DNA from: Rhodospirillales bacterium
GTDB taxonomy: Bacteria; Pseudomonadota; Alphaproteobacteria; Reyranellales; Reyranellaceae
Assembly (NCBI GenBank): GCA_016699855.1
Contig: CP064988.1
Location: 2,074,501 to 2,138,500 of the forward strand
DNA length: 64,000 nt
Direction: 5' to 3'
Shown one piece after another: positions 23,462-32,150 of this stretch. Each line of letters begins with the position of its first letter. The first letter of the stretch is position 1. The position numbers and the translations under genes are program-made. Under the pieces are notes generated by a model, which was not told the origin of the DNA, did no database searches, and saw only the letters and a program-made list of their open reading frames with translations.

Positions 23462-23842
23462 CGGCGGATACCGCATTCAGTCGTCGACGACATCCTCACC
23501 TTCCACCCTCCCCCTTGTGGGCTAGCGGATTCACACTGCCCGGCCGTCGCGTTGGAAGGCAGGAAAGTGCTGGCGCATCGGCGCTTTCCCCCTCTCCGCC
23601 CGCTTGCGGGGGAGAGGGCGGGGCCCATGCGGAGCATGGAACGCCGTATCGGCGGAGCCGATATGGCGGGGGTGAGGTGGGCGGCGATGGCGTCGCCAAC
23701 GCTCGATATCGACGCATGTGGCCTCTCCAATCGACACCGCCACTGATCCCGCGACCACCTCACCCTCCCATGCTTCGCATGGGCCCCGCCCTCTCCCCCG
23801 CTGCGCGGCGGAGAGGGAACTTACCCGAGCACCGAGGCACCC
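23462..23842. other. Intergenic region filled by repeats
   Basis: It contains a GAGAGGG-type inverted-repeat element (23590-23817) and, to its left, an older-looking fragment with CACCCTCCCCCTTGTGGG and GTTGGAAGGCAGGAAAG. No gene is supported. Confidence 0.65.
23590..23817. mobile_element. MITE-like 228-bp inverted-repeat element
   Basis: The ends are CCCTCTCCGCC...GCGGGGGAGAGGG and the mirror CCCTCTCCCCC...GGCGGAGAGGG. Inside are GGGCCCATGCGGAGCATGG / CCATGCTTCGCATGGGCCC and GGTGAGGTGG / CCACCTCACC, so several stems are nested. The core near AACGCTCGATAT aligns with that of 29234-29434 in reverse orientation. It has no coding capacity and ends 26 bp before the next start codon. Confidence 0.75.
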
Positions 23843-25174
23843 ATGTTCGATCAGCCCACTGACGCGACGATGCCGATGGCGGAGTCCGCGCCCGCCACCG
23901 CGGCCAGCCCGCCGGCGACACCGCGGCGGCCGCGGGTGGTGATCGTCGGCGCCGGATTCGGCGGGCTGGCCGCGGCGCGGCGTCTGGCGGGCGCGGCGGT
24001 CGACGTCACCGTGGTCGACCGCCGCAACTACCATCTGTTCCAGCCGCTGCTCTACCAGGTGGCGACGGCGGGATTGTCGCCGGCGCAGATCGCCACCCCG
24101 ATCCGCGCCGAGCTGCGCCACGCGCCCAACGTGCGCGTGCGCATGGGCCGCGTCACCGCGATCGATCCGGCACGGCGAGTCGTCGTCCTCGAGGACGGCG
24201 AGATCGCCTACGACTGCCTCGTGCTGGCGACCGGCGCGCGGCATTCCTATTTCGGCAACGAGGCGTGGGAGCGCTTCGCGCCCGGCCTCAAGAAGATCGA
24301 CGACGCCACCGAGATCCGCCGCCGCATCCTCACCGCCTTCGAGAAGGCCGAGGCCACGACCGACCCCGAACGCCGCCTCGCGCTGCTGACCTTCGTCGTG
24401 GTCGGCGGCGGGCCGACCGGCGTCGAGATGGCCGGCGCCATCGCCGAGCTGGCGCGCACCGCGCTGCGCCGCGACTTCCGCGCCATCGATCCGGCCGACG
24501 CCCGCGTGGTGCTGGTCGAGGGTGGATCGCGCGTGCTGGCGTCGTTCCCGCCGGAGCTGTCCGACCGCGCGCTGCGCTCGCTGCGCGGGCTGGGCGTCGA
24601 GGTGCGGCTGGGCCTGGCGGTGACGGCGTGCGACGCCGACGGCGTGGATGTCGGCGGCCAGCGCATCGCGGCGGCGACCATCGTGTGGGGCGCCGGCACC
24701 ATGGCGTCGCCGGCCGCGAAATGGCTCAGGGCCGACGCCGACCGCGCCGGCCGGCTGATCGTCGACTCCGATTTCGCGGTGCCCGGCCATCCCGACATCT
24801 TCGCGATCGGCGACACGGCCTGCGCGACGGGTCCGGACGGACGGCCCTATCCCGGCCTGGCGCCGGTCGCCGCGCAGCAGGGACGCCACGTCGCCGACCT
24901 TCTTCTGGCGCGGCTGGCGGGCGGCCGCGCGCCGAAGCCGTTCCGCTACCGCGACCGGGGCGCGATGGCGACGATCGGGCGCGGCCACGCCGTCGCCGAT
25001 CTCGGCGGCCGGCTGCGCTTCGGCGGCCGCGTCGCGTGGCTGCTGTGGGGCGCCGTGCACGTGGCGTTCCTCGCCGGCTTCCGAAACCGGCTGGCCGTCC
25101 TGGTCGACTGGCTGTGGTCCTACGCCACCTTCCGCGCCGGCGCCCGCCTGATCACCGGCTCCGAGCCGCGCTGA
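23843..25174 (+). CDS. ndh: NAD(P)/FAD-dependent oxidoreductase, NDH-2 type
   Basis: Encodes 443 residues. It looks like a type II NADH dehydrogenase: an FAD-binding VIVGAGFGGLAAARRL near residue 33, the characteristic RNYHLFQPLLYQVATAGLSP, NADH-binding VVGGGPTGVEMAGAIAEL, and IFAIGDTA followed by a Pro-Gly-LAPVAAQQG loop. Such enzymes oxidise NADH and reduce quinone at the inner membrane without pumping protons. The C-terminus has hydrophobic segments (WLLWGAVHVAFLAGF, then LVDWLWSYATF) that fit membrane attachment. It is a single gene directly preceded by the MITE-like element. Confidence 0.87.
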   Translation: MFDQPTDATMPMAESAPATAASPPATPRRPRVVIVGAGFGGLAAARRLAGAAVDVTVVDRRNYHLFQPLLYQVATAGLSPAQIATPIRAELRHAPNVRVRMGRVTAIDPARRVVVLEDGEIAYDCLVLATGARHSYFGNEAWERFAPGLKKIDDATEIRRRILTAFEKAEATTDPERRLALLTFVVVGGGPTGVEMAGAIAELARTALRRDFRAIDPADARVVLVEGGSRVLASFPPELSDRALRSLRGLGVEVRLGLAVTACDADGVDVGGQRIAAATIVWGAGTMASPAAKWLRADADRAGRLIVDSDFAVPGHPDIFAIGDTACATGPDGRPYPGLAPVAAQQGRHVADLLLARLAGGRAPKPFRYRDRGAMATIGRGHAVADLGGRLRFGGRVAWLLWGAVHVAFLAGFRNRLAVLVDWLWSYATFRAGARLITGSEPR

Positions 25175-25239
25175 GGCGCCCGCGGGCGCCGCGCCGCTCC
25201 GGACGCCGCGGTCGCGTGATCGAGCGACGTTGTCGCGCC

Positions 25240-25420
25240 ACCTCCGGCGGAGGGATCCTTCGACCGCGGCGCTACGCGCGTCCGCTCGGGATGACGGTTG
25301 GTGGGCGGTTCGGGAATTTCGGGACGGTCGTCATCAGCGGTCGGTAGGAACGCACCACGGCCCTTCCGTCATCCTGAACGGAGCGCCGTAGGCGCGCAGT
25401 CGAAGGATCTTTCACGCGCG
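25240..25420. repeat. Inverted GGATCCTTCGAC / GTCGAAGGATC repeat pair
   Basis: GGATCCTTCGACCGCGGCGCTACGCGCG near 25253 is mirrored by CGCGCAGTCGAAGGATC near 25397, and TCGGGATGACGG near 25288 by CCGTCATCCTGAAC near 25367. It is of the same general class as the GTCATTCCGAGC palindromes. It lies between the convergent ends of the NDH-2 and LysR genes. Confidence 0.55.
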
Positions 25421-25464
25421 AACGTCGCGCGTCGATCGCACGACCGCGCGCCCGCGCCGCGGCG

Positions 25465-26358
25465 TCACACGCGCTGGCGCGGGCCGTTCCAGGGGAAGCG
25501 CAGGGCCTCGTTGACGAAGGCGCCGACGGCGGGCAGGTGCGGGCGGCCGCGCACCGTGGAGATCTGCACGGTGCGCGCGATCTCCGGCTCGATCAGCGGG
25601 CGCACGCACAGGCCGGGCAGCGTCACGGAATGCTCGGGGATGTAGGTGAAGCCCAGCCCGGTCAGCGCCATGGTCTGGACCCAGTCGTCGCGGTCGCTGC
25701 GGAACACGGTCCGGACGCCGATGCCGGCCTTGCCGAGCAGGTCCGACACGTAGCCGTCGAACTCGCACTCCGCGCGGCAGACATAGGCCGCGCCGTCGAG
25801 ATCGGCCAGCCGCACCGCGTTCTGGCGCTCGAAGGCGTGGCCCGGCGCGACGCCGATCACGAAGCGCTCGTCGTACAGCCGGCGCGACTGGAAGCGCTCG
25901 TCGACCGCGCCGGGCACGGCGTAGATCGCCACGTCGTAGCCGCCCTTCGCGAGGTTGTCGGCGATGGTCGCGGCGTTGCCGTCGCTGACGCGCAGCGCGA
26001 TGCCGGGATGGCGGTCGCGGAACGCCCGCAGGAACGGCAGCAGGCGGCCGGGGCCGATGGTGCACATCAGCCCGACGCGCAGCTCGGTGTCCTCGGCCTT
26101 GGCGAAGCTGCGGGCGCGCTCCTTGGCGGCCTCGGTCTCGGTCAGCACCTGGGCGAGATGCGGGCGCATCATCTCGCCCAGCCCGGTCAGATGCGTGTTG
26201 TTGCGCTCGCGCCGGAACAGCTGGCCGCCGAGCTCGTCCTCCAGCCCCTTGATGGCGCGCGTCAGAGACGGCTGCGCCACGTTGCAGCGCTCCGCCGCGC
26301 GGGTGAAGTTGAGGGTCTCGCACACCGCCAGGAAGTAGCGGATCTGGTGCATTTCCAT
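25465..26358 (-). CDS. LysR family transcriptional regulator
   Basis: Encodes about 297 residues. The N-terminal winged helix-turn-helix is clear (MHQIRYFLAVCETLNFTRAA, then VAQPSLTRAIKGLEDELGG), followed by the effector-binding domain (LRVGLMCTIGPGRLLPFLRAF). The start at 26358 gives the standard N-terminus; the longer frame upstream is not homologous. It is divergent from the peroxiredoxin-like gene (start 26546), so it may regulate that gene, as LysR proteins often do; the 187-bp gap would hold the operator. The ligand is unknown. Confidence 0.9.
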   Translation of the reverse strand: MEMHQIRYFLAVCETLNFTRAAERCNVAQPSLTRAIKGLEDELGGQLFRRERNNTHLTGLGEMMRPHLAQVLTETEAAKERARSFAKAEDTELRVGLMCTIGPGRLLPFLRAFRDRHPGIALRVSDGNAATIADNLAKGGYDVAIYAVPGAVDERFQSRRLYDERFVIGVAPGHAFERQNAVRLADLDGAAYVCRAECEFDGYVSDLLGKAGIGVRTVFRSDRDDWVQTMALTGLGFTYIPEHSVTLPGLCVRPLIEPEIARTVQISTVRGRPHLPAVGAFVNEALRFPWNGPRQRV

Positions 26359-26545
26359 GAGGCCGGCTCCCGTCGAGGATCTCCGGTTTAACCCCGATCG
26401 CCATACGGCACGGCTATCGTGACGCGAGCCGATGGCTATTTCCACCGGCCGCCGCGCCGCGCCACACTCGCGGACTCTAGGCAGCCGGGACGACCGCGTG
26501 AAGGCGTCGCGCGGGGATATCCGGCGCCGGCGGGGGAACGACGGC

Positions 26546-27196
26546 ATGGATCTGGCCCGGACCTTGGAACTTCTGCGCGATCGCCACATGGCCGCCATCG
26601 ACCCGTTCGCACGCGACGCCTTCGAGGAGGAGCTCGACCGCCTGCGCATGCTGCGGGTGGTCGAGGACAGCCTCGGGATCGGCGACACGCTGCCGGATTT
26701 CGAGCTGCCAGACGGCGGCGGCGCGCTCTGGCGCTCGACGGCGCTGCTCGACCGCGGCCCGCTGGTGCTGTCGTTCTTCCGCGGCGGCTGGTGCCCCTAT
26801 TGCGAGATCACGATGGCGGCGCTGGACGACGCCCGCGCCGGCATCGCGGCGCTGGGCGCGTCGGTGGTCGGCATCTGCCCGGAGACGCCCGAGCTGGTCG
26901 GCGCCACGGCGCGGGCGCGCGGGCTGGGCTATCCGCTGCTGAGCGACGCGCGCAACGCCTACGCCCGGCTGTGCGGCGTCGCCTACGAGCTGTCGCCCGA
27001 CCACGTGCGCGTCCACCGCGACCGCAAGCGGGCGCTGCCGGCGATGCACGGCGACACGGCCTGGCGTCTGCCGCTGCCCGCCGTGTACGTCGTCGAGCCC
27101 GGCGGCCGCGTGGTCTACGCCTTCGCCGACGTCGATCCGGCGCGCTTCCCCGAGCCGGACGCGCTGCTGGCGGCGCTGCGGACGCTGGCGGCGTAA
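26546..27196 (+). CDS. Peroxiredoxin-like (AhpC/TSA family) protein
   Basis: Encodes about 216 residues. After an N-terminal helical extension (about 45 residues) comes a peroxiredoxin/thioredoxin domain: GDTLPDFELPDGGG, LVLSFFRGGWCPYCEITM with Cys83 and Cys86, and LPAVYVVEPGGRVVYAF. The WCPYC site is typical of the PRX-like subgroup that reduces peroxides or acts as a thiol reductase. A divergent LysR regulator upstream makes oxidative-stress control plausible (inference). It is followed by a separately started 3-hydroxybutyrate dehydrogenase 133 bp on. Confidence 0.85.
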   Translation: MDLARTLELLRDRHMAAIDPFARDAFEEELDRLRMLRVVEDSLGIGDTLPDFELPDGGGALWRSTALLDRGPLVLSFFRGGWCPYCEITMAALDDARAGIAALGASVVGICPETPELVGATARARGLGYPLLSDARNAYARLCGVAYELSPDHVRVHRDRKRALPAMHGDTAWRLPLPAVYVVEPGGRVVYAFADVDPARFPEPDALLAALRTLAA

Positions 27197-27329
27197 GCAT
27201 CGCCGCTGGCGGCGGCGCGATGCCCGCCGCGTATCGACTCCGCAGTCCATCGGCATTTCCGTTGCATGTCCCTCCGGCGCATGGTGCCTCTCGCGACGGC
27301 GGGGGCCTTCGCACCGAGGACACGCCCAC

Positions 27330-28127
27330 ATGGCCAACGGACACATGCTCGGCGGCAGGACCGCCATCGTCACCGGCTCGACCAGCGGCATCGGGCTCGG
27401 CATCGCCGACGCGCTGGCCACCGCCGGCGCCAACGTCGTGCTCAACGGCTTCGGCGACGCCATGGAGATCGAGCGGATCCGCGGCGACCTCGCGCAGCGC
27501 ACCGGCGCCAAGGTCGTCTACTCGCCGGCCGACATGTCGAAAGCCAAGGCGATCGAGAACATGATGCGCCAGACCATCGACACGTTCGGCGCGGTCGACA
27601 TCCTGGTGAACAACGCCGGCATCCAGCACGTGGCGCCGATCGAGGAGTTCCCCGAGGAGAAATGGGACGCGATCCTCGCCATCAACCTGTCGTCCGCGTT
27701 CCACGCCACGCGGCTGGCGGTGCCGGGGATGCGCAAGAAGGGCTGGGGCCGGATCGTCAACGTCGCCTCGGCGCACGCGCTGGTCGGCTCGCCCTACAAA
27801 TCGGCCTACGTCGCGGCCAAGCACGGCGTCTACGGGCTCACGAAGGTCGTGGCGCTGGAGACGGCGGAGGACGGCATCACCTGCAACGCGGTGTGCCCGG
27901 GCTACGTGCGCACGCCGCTGGTCGAGCGGCAGATCGACGACCAGGCCCGGGCGCACGGGATCCCGCGCGACAAGGTGGTGACCGACATCCTGCTCAGGCA
28001 GCAGCCCAACAAGCGGTTCGTCGAGGTCGCCGAGCTGGCGGCGCTGACGGTGTTCCTGTGCAGCGACGCCGGCGCCTCGCTGACCGGCGTGGCGCTGCCG
28101 ATGGACGGCGGCTGGACGGCGCACTAG
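27330..28127 (+). CDS. bdhA: 3-hydroxybutyrate dehydrogenase
   Basis: Encodes 265 residues, a short-chain dehydrogenase that interconverts (R)-3-hydroxybutyrate and acetoacetate with NAD+. Visible are the TGSTSGIGLGIA nucleotide loop (from residue 15), NNAG at 94-97, and the catalytic tetrad Asn119, Ser147, Tyr160, Lys164. The segments AGIQHVAPIEEFP and RTPLVERQI are characteristic of bacterial HBDH rather than generic SDRs. It is followed 29 bp later by a patatin-like gene, a pairing seen in PHB-storing alphaproteobacteria and consistent with mobilising stored polyester. Confidence 0.92.
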   Translation: MANGHMLGGRTAIVTGSTSGIGLGIADALATAGANVVLNGFGDAMEIERIRGDLAQRTGAKVVYSPADMSKAKAIENMMRQTIDTFGAVDILVNNAGIQHVAPIEEFPEEKWDAILAINLSSAFHATRLAVPGMRKKGWGRIVNVASAHALVGSPYKSAYVAAKHGVYGLTKVVALETAEDGITCNAVCPGYVRTPLVERQIDDQARAHGIPRDKVVTDILLRQQPNKRFVEVAELAALTVFLCSDAGASLTGVALPMDGGWTAH

Positions 28128-28156
28128 ACCGCCGGCGGGCGGCGAGGGAGGACGCG

Positions 28157-29203
28157 ATGGACGGGCATGTCGAGCGGCCGGCGGTGGCGGCGGGGACGAA
28201 GCGGATCAACCTCGCGCTGCAGGGCGGCGGCGCGCACGGCGCCTACACCTGGGGCGTGCTCGACCGGCTGCTGGAGGACGAGCGGATCGAGGTCGAGGCG
28301 ATCAGCGGCACCTCGGCCGGCGCCATGAACGCCGCGGTGTTCGCCGACGGCATGGGCCGCGGCGGCCGCGCCGAGGCCAAGCGCGCGCTGGAGGCGTTCT
28401 GGCGCAACATCAGCGAGGCGGCGCGGTTCAGCCCGCTGCAACCGACGCCGTTCGACCGCCTGACCAACGGCTGGAACCTCGACAGCTCGCCGGCCTTCCT
28501 GACCTTCGACCTGCTGTCGCGGATGCTGTCGCCGTACCAGACGAATCCCGCGAACATCAATCCGTTGCGGGACGTGCTCGAGAGGTCGGTCGATTTCCAG
28601 CGGCTCGAGGGCTGCCGCGCGGTCAAGCTGTTCATCTCGGCGTCCAACGTGCGCACCGGCAAGATCCGCGTGTTCCAGAGCGGCGAGATCACGGCCGACG
28701 TCCTGCTGGCCTCGGCCTGCCTGCCGTTCATGTTCCAGGCGATCACGATCGGCGGCGATCCCTACTGGGACGGCGGCTACATGGGCAACCCCGCCGTCTA
28801 TCCGCTGATCTACGGCGCCGAGTCGCGCGACGTGGTGATCGTGCAGGTCAATCCGCTGACCTGCGACACGGTGCCGACCACGGCGACCGAGATCATGAAC
28901 AGGCTCAACGAGATCAGCTTCAACTCGAGCCTGATGCGCGAGATGCGGGCGATCGCCTTCGTGACGACGCTGGTCGACGCCGGCCACCTCGACACCGGCA
29001 CCTACAAGCGCATGAACGTCCACTGGATCGACGCCGAGGCGCACATGAAGACGCTGGGGGTGTCGAGCAAGCTCAACGCCTCGTGGGAGTTCCTCAGCCA
29101 CCTCAAGGGCATCGGCCGCGAGGTCGCCTCGACCTGGCTGCGCGACCACTTCGACGCGCTGGGTGTGCGGTCGAGCGTCGACATCGCCGCGAAGTTCCTC
29201 TGA
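28157..29203 (+). CDS. Patatin-like phospholipase
   Basis: Encodes about 348 residues from an ATG preceded by GGGAGGACG. It has the patatin catalytic dyad: oxyanion loop LQGGGAHGAYTWG (GGGAHG 23-28), nucleophile Ser53 in GTSAG, and the Asp of DPYWDGGYMGNPA. These serine hydrolases deacylate phospholipids or other acyl esters. It has no signal peptide. The 29-bp spacing to bdhA indicates one operon, so it may act on PHB granules or granule-associated lipid; that is inference from context. Confidence 0.9.
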   Translation: MDGHVERPAVAAGTKRINLALQGGGAHGAYTWGVLDRLLEDERIEVEAISGTSAGAMNAAVFADGMGRGGRAEAKRALEAFWRNISEAARFSPLQPTPFDRLTNGWNLDSSPAFLTFDLLSRMLSPYQTNPANINPLRDVLERSVDFQRLEGCRAVKLFISASNVRTGKIRVFQSGEITADVLLASACLPFMFQAITIGGDPYWDGGYMGNPAVYPLIYGAESRDVVIVQVNPLTCDTVPTTATEIMNRLNEISFNSSLMREMRAIAFVTTLVDAGHLDTGTYKRMNVHWIDAEAHMKTLGVSSKLNASWEFLSHLKGIGREVASTWLRDHFDALGVRSSVDIAAKFL

Positions 29204-29233
29204 GGGCGCGTCCGCGAAGCGGCGCCGCCTCTT

Positions 29234-29434
29234 CCCTCTCCGCCGCGCAGCGGGGGAGAGGGTGGGGCCCATCGCGAAGCGATGGGAGGGTGAGGTGGTC
29301 GTGGTGTCGGTGGCGATGTCGATGGGTAAAGCGACGTGCGCCCATATCGAGCGTCGACACCTCGGCGGCGACCACCTCACCCTCCCGCGCTGCGCGCGGG
29401 CCCCTCCCTCTCCCCCACTCCGTGGCGGAGAGGG
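29234..29434. mobile_element. MITE-like 201-bp inverted-repeat element
   Basis: The ends are CCCTCTCCGCCGCGCAGCGG...GGGAGAGGG and CCCTCTCCCCCACTCCG...GGAGAGGG, with inner GGTGAGGTGGTCGTGG and CGACCACCTCACCCTCCC. The core GATATGGGCGCACGTCGC (in reverse) aligns with the element at 23590-23817, so the two are copies of one family in opposite orientation. It ends 58 bp before the histidine kinase start and encodes nothing. Confidence 0.75.
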
Positions 29435-29491
29435 CGCGAGACGCGGCGGCCGCGCTCGCGCCGCGCCGCGCGGTCGGCTAACGTCGCCGCC

Positions 29492-30937
29492 ATGCCGGAC
29501 GCCACGATCCACGACGCCGCCGCGACCGCCGCCGCGTCGAAGCGCCGCCGCGGGCTGGGCTTCGGGCTGTCGCCGCGCATCCTGGCGCTGGTGGTGGTCG
29601 CGGTCATGACGGCCGAGGTGGCGCTGTTCCTGCCGTCGATCGCGCGCTTCCGCCTGACCTGGCTTGAGGAGCGCGTCGAGACCGGCATGCTGGCGACGCT
29701 GGCGCTCGACGCCACGCCCGACAACATGGTCGACGAGAAGCTGGCGCGCACGCTGCTCGACCACGCGCGCGTCGACTCGGTGACCGTGTTCGAGCCCGGC
29801 AAGCCCAAGCGCTCGCTGATGCCGGCCGGCACGCCGCGGCCGCGCGCCACCTTCGAACTGCAGGACGCCATGATCCCGGAGCTGATCTGGGACGCGCTGG
29901 CGGCGATGGCGCGGACCGGGCCGTACGCGCTGCGGGTCGGCGGCCGGTCGTCGCGGCTGCCCGAGGCCAAGGTCTACGTCTACGTCGACGAGGCGCCGCT
30001 GCGCGTGGCCATGTACGGCTACGCGTGGCGCATCCTGGTGCTGTCGCTGATCATCGCCGCCTTCACCGCGGCGCTGATCTACTTCGCCCTGCGCTGGCTG
30101 ATCGTGCGGCCGCTGCAGCGCGTCTCGGCCGAGATGACCGCGTTCCGCCGCGCGCCCGAGGACGAGACGACCGGCGGCGCGCCGGCGCCGCGGCGCGACG
30201 AGATCGGCATCGTCGACCGCGAGTTCGACATCCTGCGCGACGAGCTGCGCGCGGCGCTGCGCCAGAAGACTCGGCTGGCCGAGCTCGGCGCCGGCATGAG
30301 CAAGATCAACCACGACCTGCGCAACATGCTGGCGACGGCGCAGCTGCTGACCGACCGGCTGGCGCGCAGCGACGATCCCAAGGTCCGCGCCATCGCGCCG
30401 ATCATGCTGCAGTCGATCGACCGCGCCGTGGCGCTGTGCGGCGACACGCTGGCCTTCGTGCGCGACCGGCCGCCGCCCCGGCTGGCGCCGGTCGATTTCG
30501 CCGACCTGGTCGACGAGGTGGGCGTGGCGCTGGTCGAGCAGGGCGAGCAGGGCGATCCCAACGCGGTGCGCGACTGGGTGAACGAGGTGCCGCCCGACGC
30601 CCGCCCGCGCGCCGACCGCCACATGCTGTTCCGCGCGCTGTCCAATCTCGGCCGCAACGCCTTCGAGGCCGGCGCCCGGCGCGTGGTCGTGCGGCTGGCG
30701 CCCGGCGAGGGCGTCGACGTCGTCGACGTCGCCGACGACGGGCCCGGCGTGCCGGAGGCCGTCGTGGCGTCGCTGTTCACGCCGTTCTCGCGCGAGGGCC
30801 GCGCCGGCGGCTCGGGGCTCGGCCTCGCCATCGCCCGCGACCTGGTGCGCGCGCATGGCGGCGACATCACGCTGGCGGCCAACGGGCCGGACGGCGCCAC
30901 GTTCCGGTTCACGATCCCGGCGCGCGGCGCTCCGTGA
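29492..30937 (+). CDS. Sensor histidine kinase
   Basis: Encodes about 481 residues. Layout: an N-terminal membrane helix (about 28-48), a periplasmic domain of about 140 residues, a second helix (ILVLSLIIAAFTAALIYFAL), HAMP (LIVRPLQRVSAEM), a dimerisation helix with the phospho-acceptor His274 in KINHDLRN, and an ATPase domain with an N-box (NLGRNAFEAG), DDGPGVPE and GGSGLGLAIARDLV. No response regulator gene is adjacent, so it is an orphan in this window. The last 29 bases overlap the end of the convergent MFS gene. The signal sensed is unknown. Confidence 0.92.
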   Translation: MPDATIHDAAATAAASKRRRGLGFGLSPRILALVVVAVMTAEVALFLPSIARFRLTWLEERVETGMLATLALDATPDNMVDEKLARTLLDHARVDSVTVFEPGKPKRSLMPAGTPRPRATFELQDAMIPELIWDALAAMARTGPYALRVGGRSSRLPEAKVYVYVDEAPLRVAMYGYAWRILVLSLIIAAFTAALIYFALRWLIVRPLQRVSAEMTAFRRAPEDETTGGAPAPRRDEIGIVDREFDILRDELRAALRQKTRLAELGAGMSKINHDLRNMLATAQLLTDRLARSDDPKVRAIAPIMLQSIDRAVALCGDTLAFVRDRPPPRLAPVDFADLVDEVGVALVEQGEQGDPNAVRDWVNEVPPDARPRADRHMLFRALSNLGRNAFEAGARRVVVRLAPGEGVDVVDVADDGPGVPEAVVASLFTPFSREGRAGGSGLGLAIARDLVRAHGGDITLAANGPDGATFRFTIPARGAP

Positions 30938-32141
30938 CGGCGGCGAGCCAGAACGCCAGCGCCACCAGCGCGAGGACGAACAGCGTCCACACCACCGCGC
31001 CGTAGCCGCCGGTCAGCGTCCAGATCGCCGCCATCAGCAGCGGGCCGGCGGCGCGCGCCAGCATGCCCGGCGTGCCCAGCGCGCCGCTGATGGCGCCGTA
31101 GGCGTTGGGTCCGAACATCTCCGGCACGATGGTGCCGCGCACGATGGTGACGATGCCGTTGGGCAGGCCGTAGACGATGGCGAAGGCGACGATCAGGGTG
31201 GCGTCGGCCGGCAGGAACAGCAGCGCCATGGCGACCGGGTAGAGGGCGAACGAGACGGTGCCGATCAACCGCGTCGAGATCCGCTGGCCCGCGAACACCA
31301 CGAGCAGCCGGCCGGCGACCTGCATCGGTCCGATCACGGCGTAGCCGGCGACGATGGCGGCCATCGACAGCCCGCGCTCCAGCATCAGCGGCACGAGATG
31401 GAAGCCGACGGCGGTGAACACCACGCTCATCGCCGTGAAGCACACCGAGAGGTACCAGAACGCCGGCCGCCGCAGCGCCGAGGCCAGCGCCGCCTTGTCG
31501 CGCGGCAGGTCCGGCTTGCCGCCGCCGCGCTCGGCCGGCGGGATCAGGATCCAGTGGATCGCGGCGCACAGCAGGTTGCAGGCCGCCATCATCAGCAGCG
31601 CGTCGCGCCAGCCGGCGCGGTCGATCGTGAACTGGATCAGCGGGATGAACACGGTGCTGGCGAAGCCGCCGACCAGCGTGATGGCGGTGATCGCGCGGCG
31701 CGCGTCGCGCGGGAAGACGCGGGCCACGGCGGCGAAGGACGGCTCGTACAGGGTGCCGGCCATGGCGACGCCGATCAGGGCCCAGACCGCGTAGAAGCCG
31801 ATCAGCGAATCGACCAGCGGCCACAGCGCCAGCAGCGCCGCGCCGGCCAGCGACGCCAGGGTCATGAGCCCGCGCGCGCCGTGCCGGTCGATCCACACGC
31901 CGGCCGAGAACGCGCACAACCCCGAGGTCAGCAGGCCGATCGACAGCGCGGCGTTGAGGTCGGTGCGCGACCAGCCCAGCTCGCGCTCCATCGGCACCAC
32001 GAGCACGGCGAAGCCGTAGTACATCGTGCCCCACGAGATGACCTGGCCGACCGAGATCCCCCACACCAGCGTCCAGGCGCGGACGCCGCGGAGCGGCAGG
32101 CCGCCGGCGGCGGCGTTCTGGTCGACCGGTGGAATGGCCAT
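30909..32141 (-). CDS. MFS transporter
   Basis: Encodes 410 residues with about 12 membrane helices. The family A-type loop motif is visible (GVWIDRHGARGLM between helices 2 and 3), as is the N-terminal WGISVGQVISWGTMYYGF. The composition resembles OFA/monocarboxylate-type major facilitators, but the substrate cannot be assigned. It lies 9 bp downstream of the RlmI-like methyltransferase gene on the same strand and overlaps the histidine kinase gene tail-to-tail. Confidence 0.88.
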   Translation of the reverse strand: MAIPPVDQNAAAGGLPLRGVRAWTLVWGISVGQVISWGTMYYGFAVLVVPMERELGWSRTDLNAALSIGLLTSGLCAFSAGVWIDRHGARGLMTLASLAGAALLALWPLVDSLIGFYAVWALIGVAMAGTLYEPSFAAVARVFPRDARRAITAITLVGGFASTVFIPLIQFTIDRAGWRDALLMMAACNLLCAAIHWILIPPAERGGGKPDLPRDKAALASALRRPAFWYLSVCFTAMSVVFTAVGFHLVPLMLERGLSMAAIVAGYAVIGPMQVAGRLLVVFAGQRISTRLIGTVSFALYPVAMALLFLPADATLIVAFAIVYGLPNGIVTIVRGTIVPEMFGPNAYGAISGALGTPGMLARAAGPLLMAAIWTLTGGYGAVVWTLFVLALVALAFWLAAVTERRAPGS

Positions 32142-32150
32142 CGCGCGGCG

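Noticed and set aside
28124..30856. A 910-residue minus-strand open frame opposite the patatin and histidine kinase genes
   Set aside because: Composition is shadow-like (His/Arg/Gln/Ala-rich), there is no ribosome binding site, and both plus-strand genes have full catalytic motifs.
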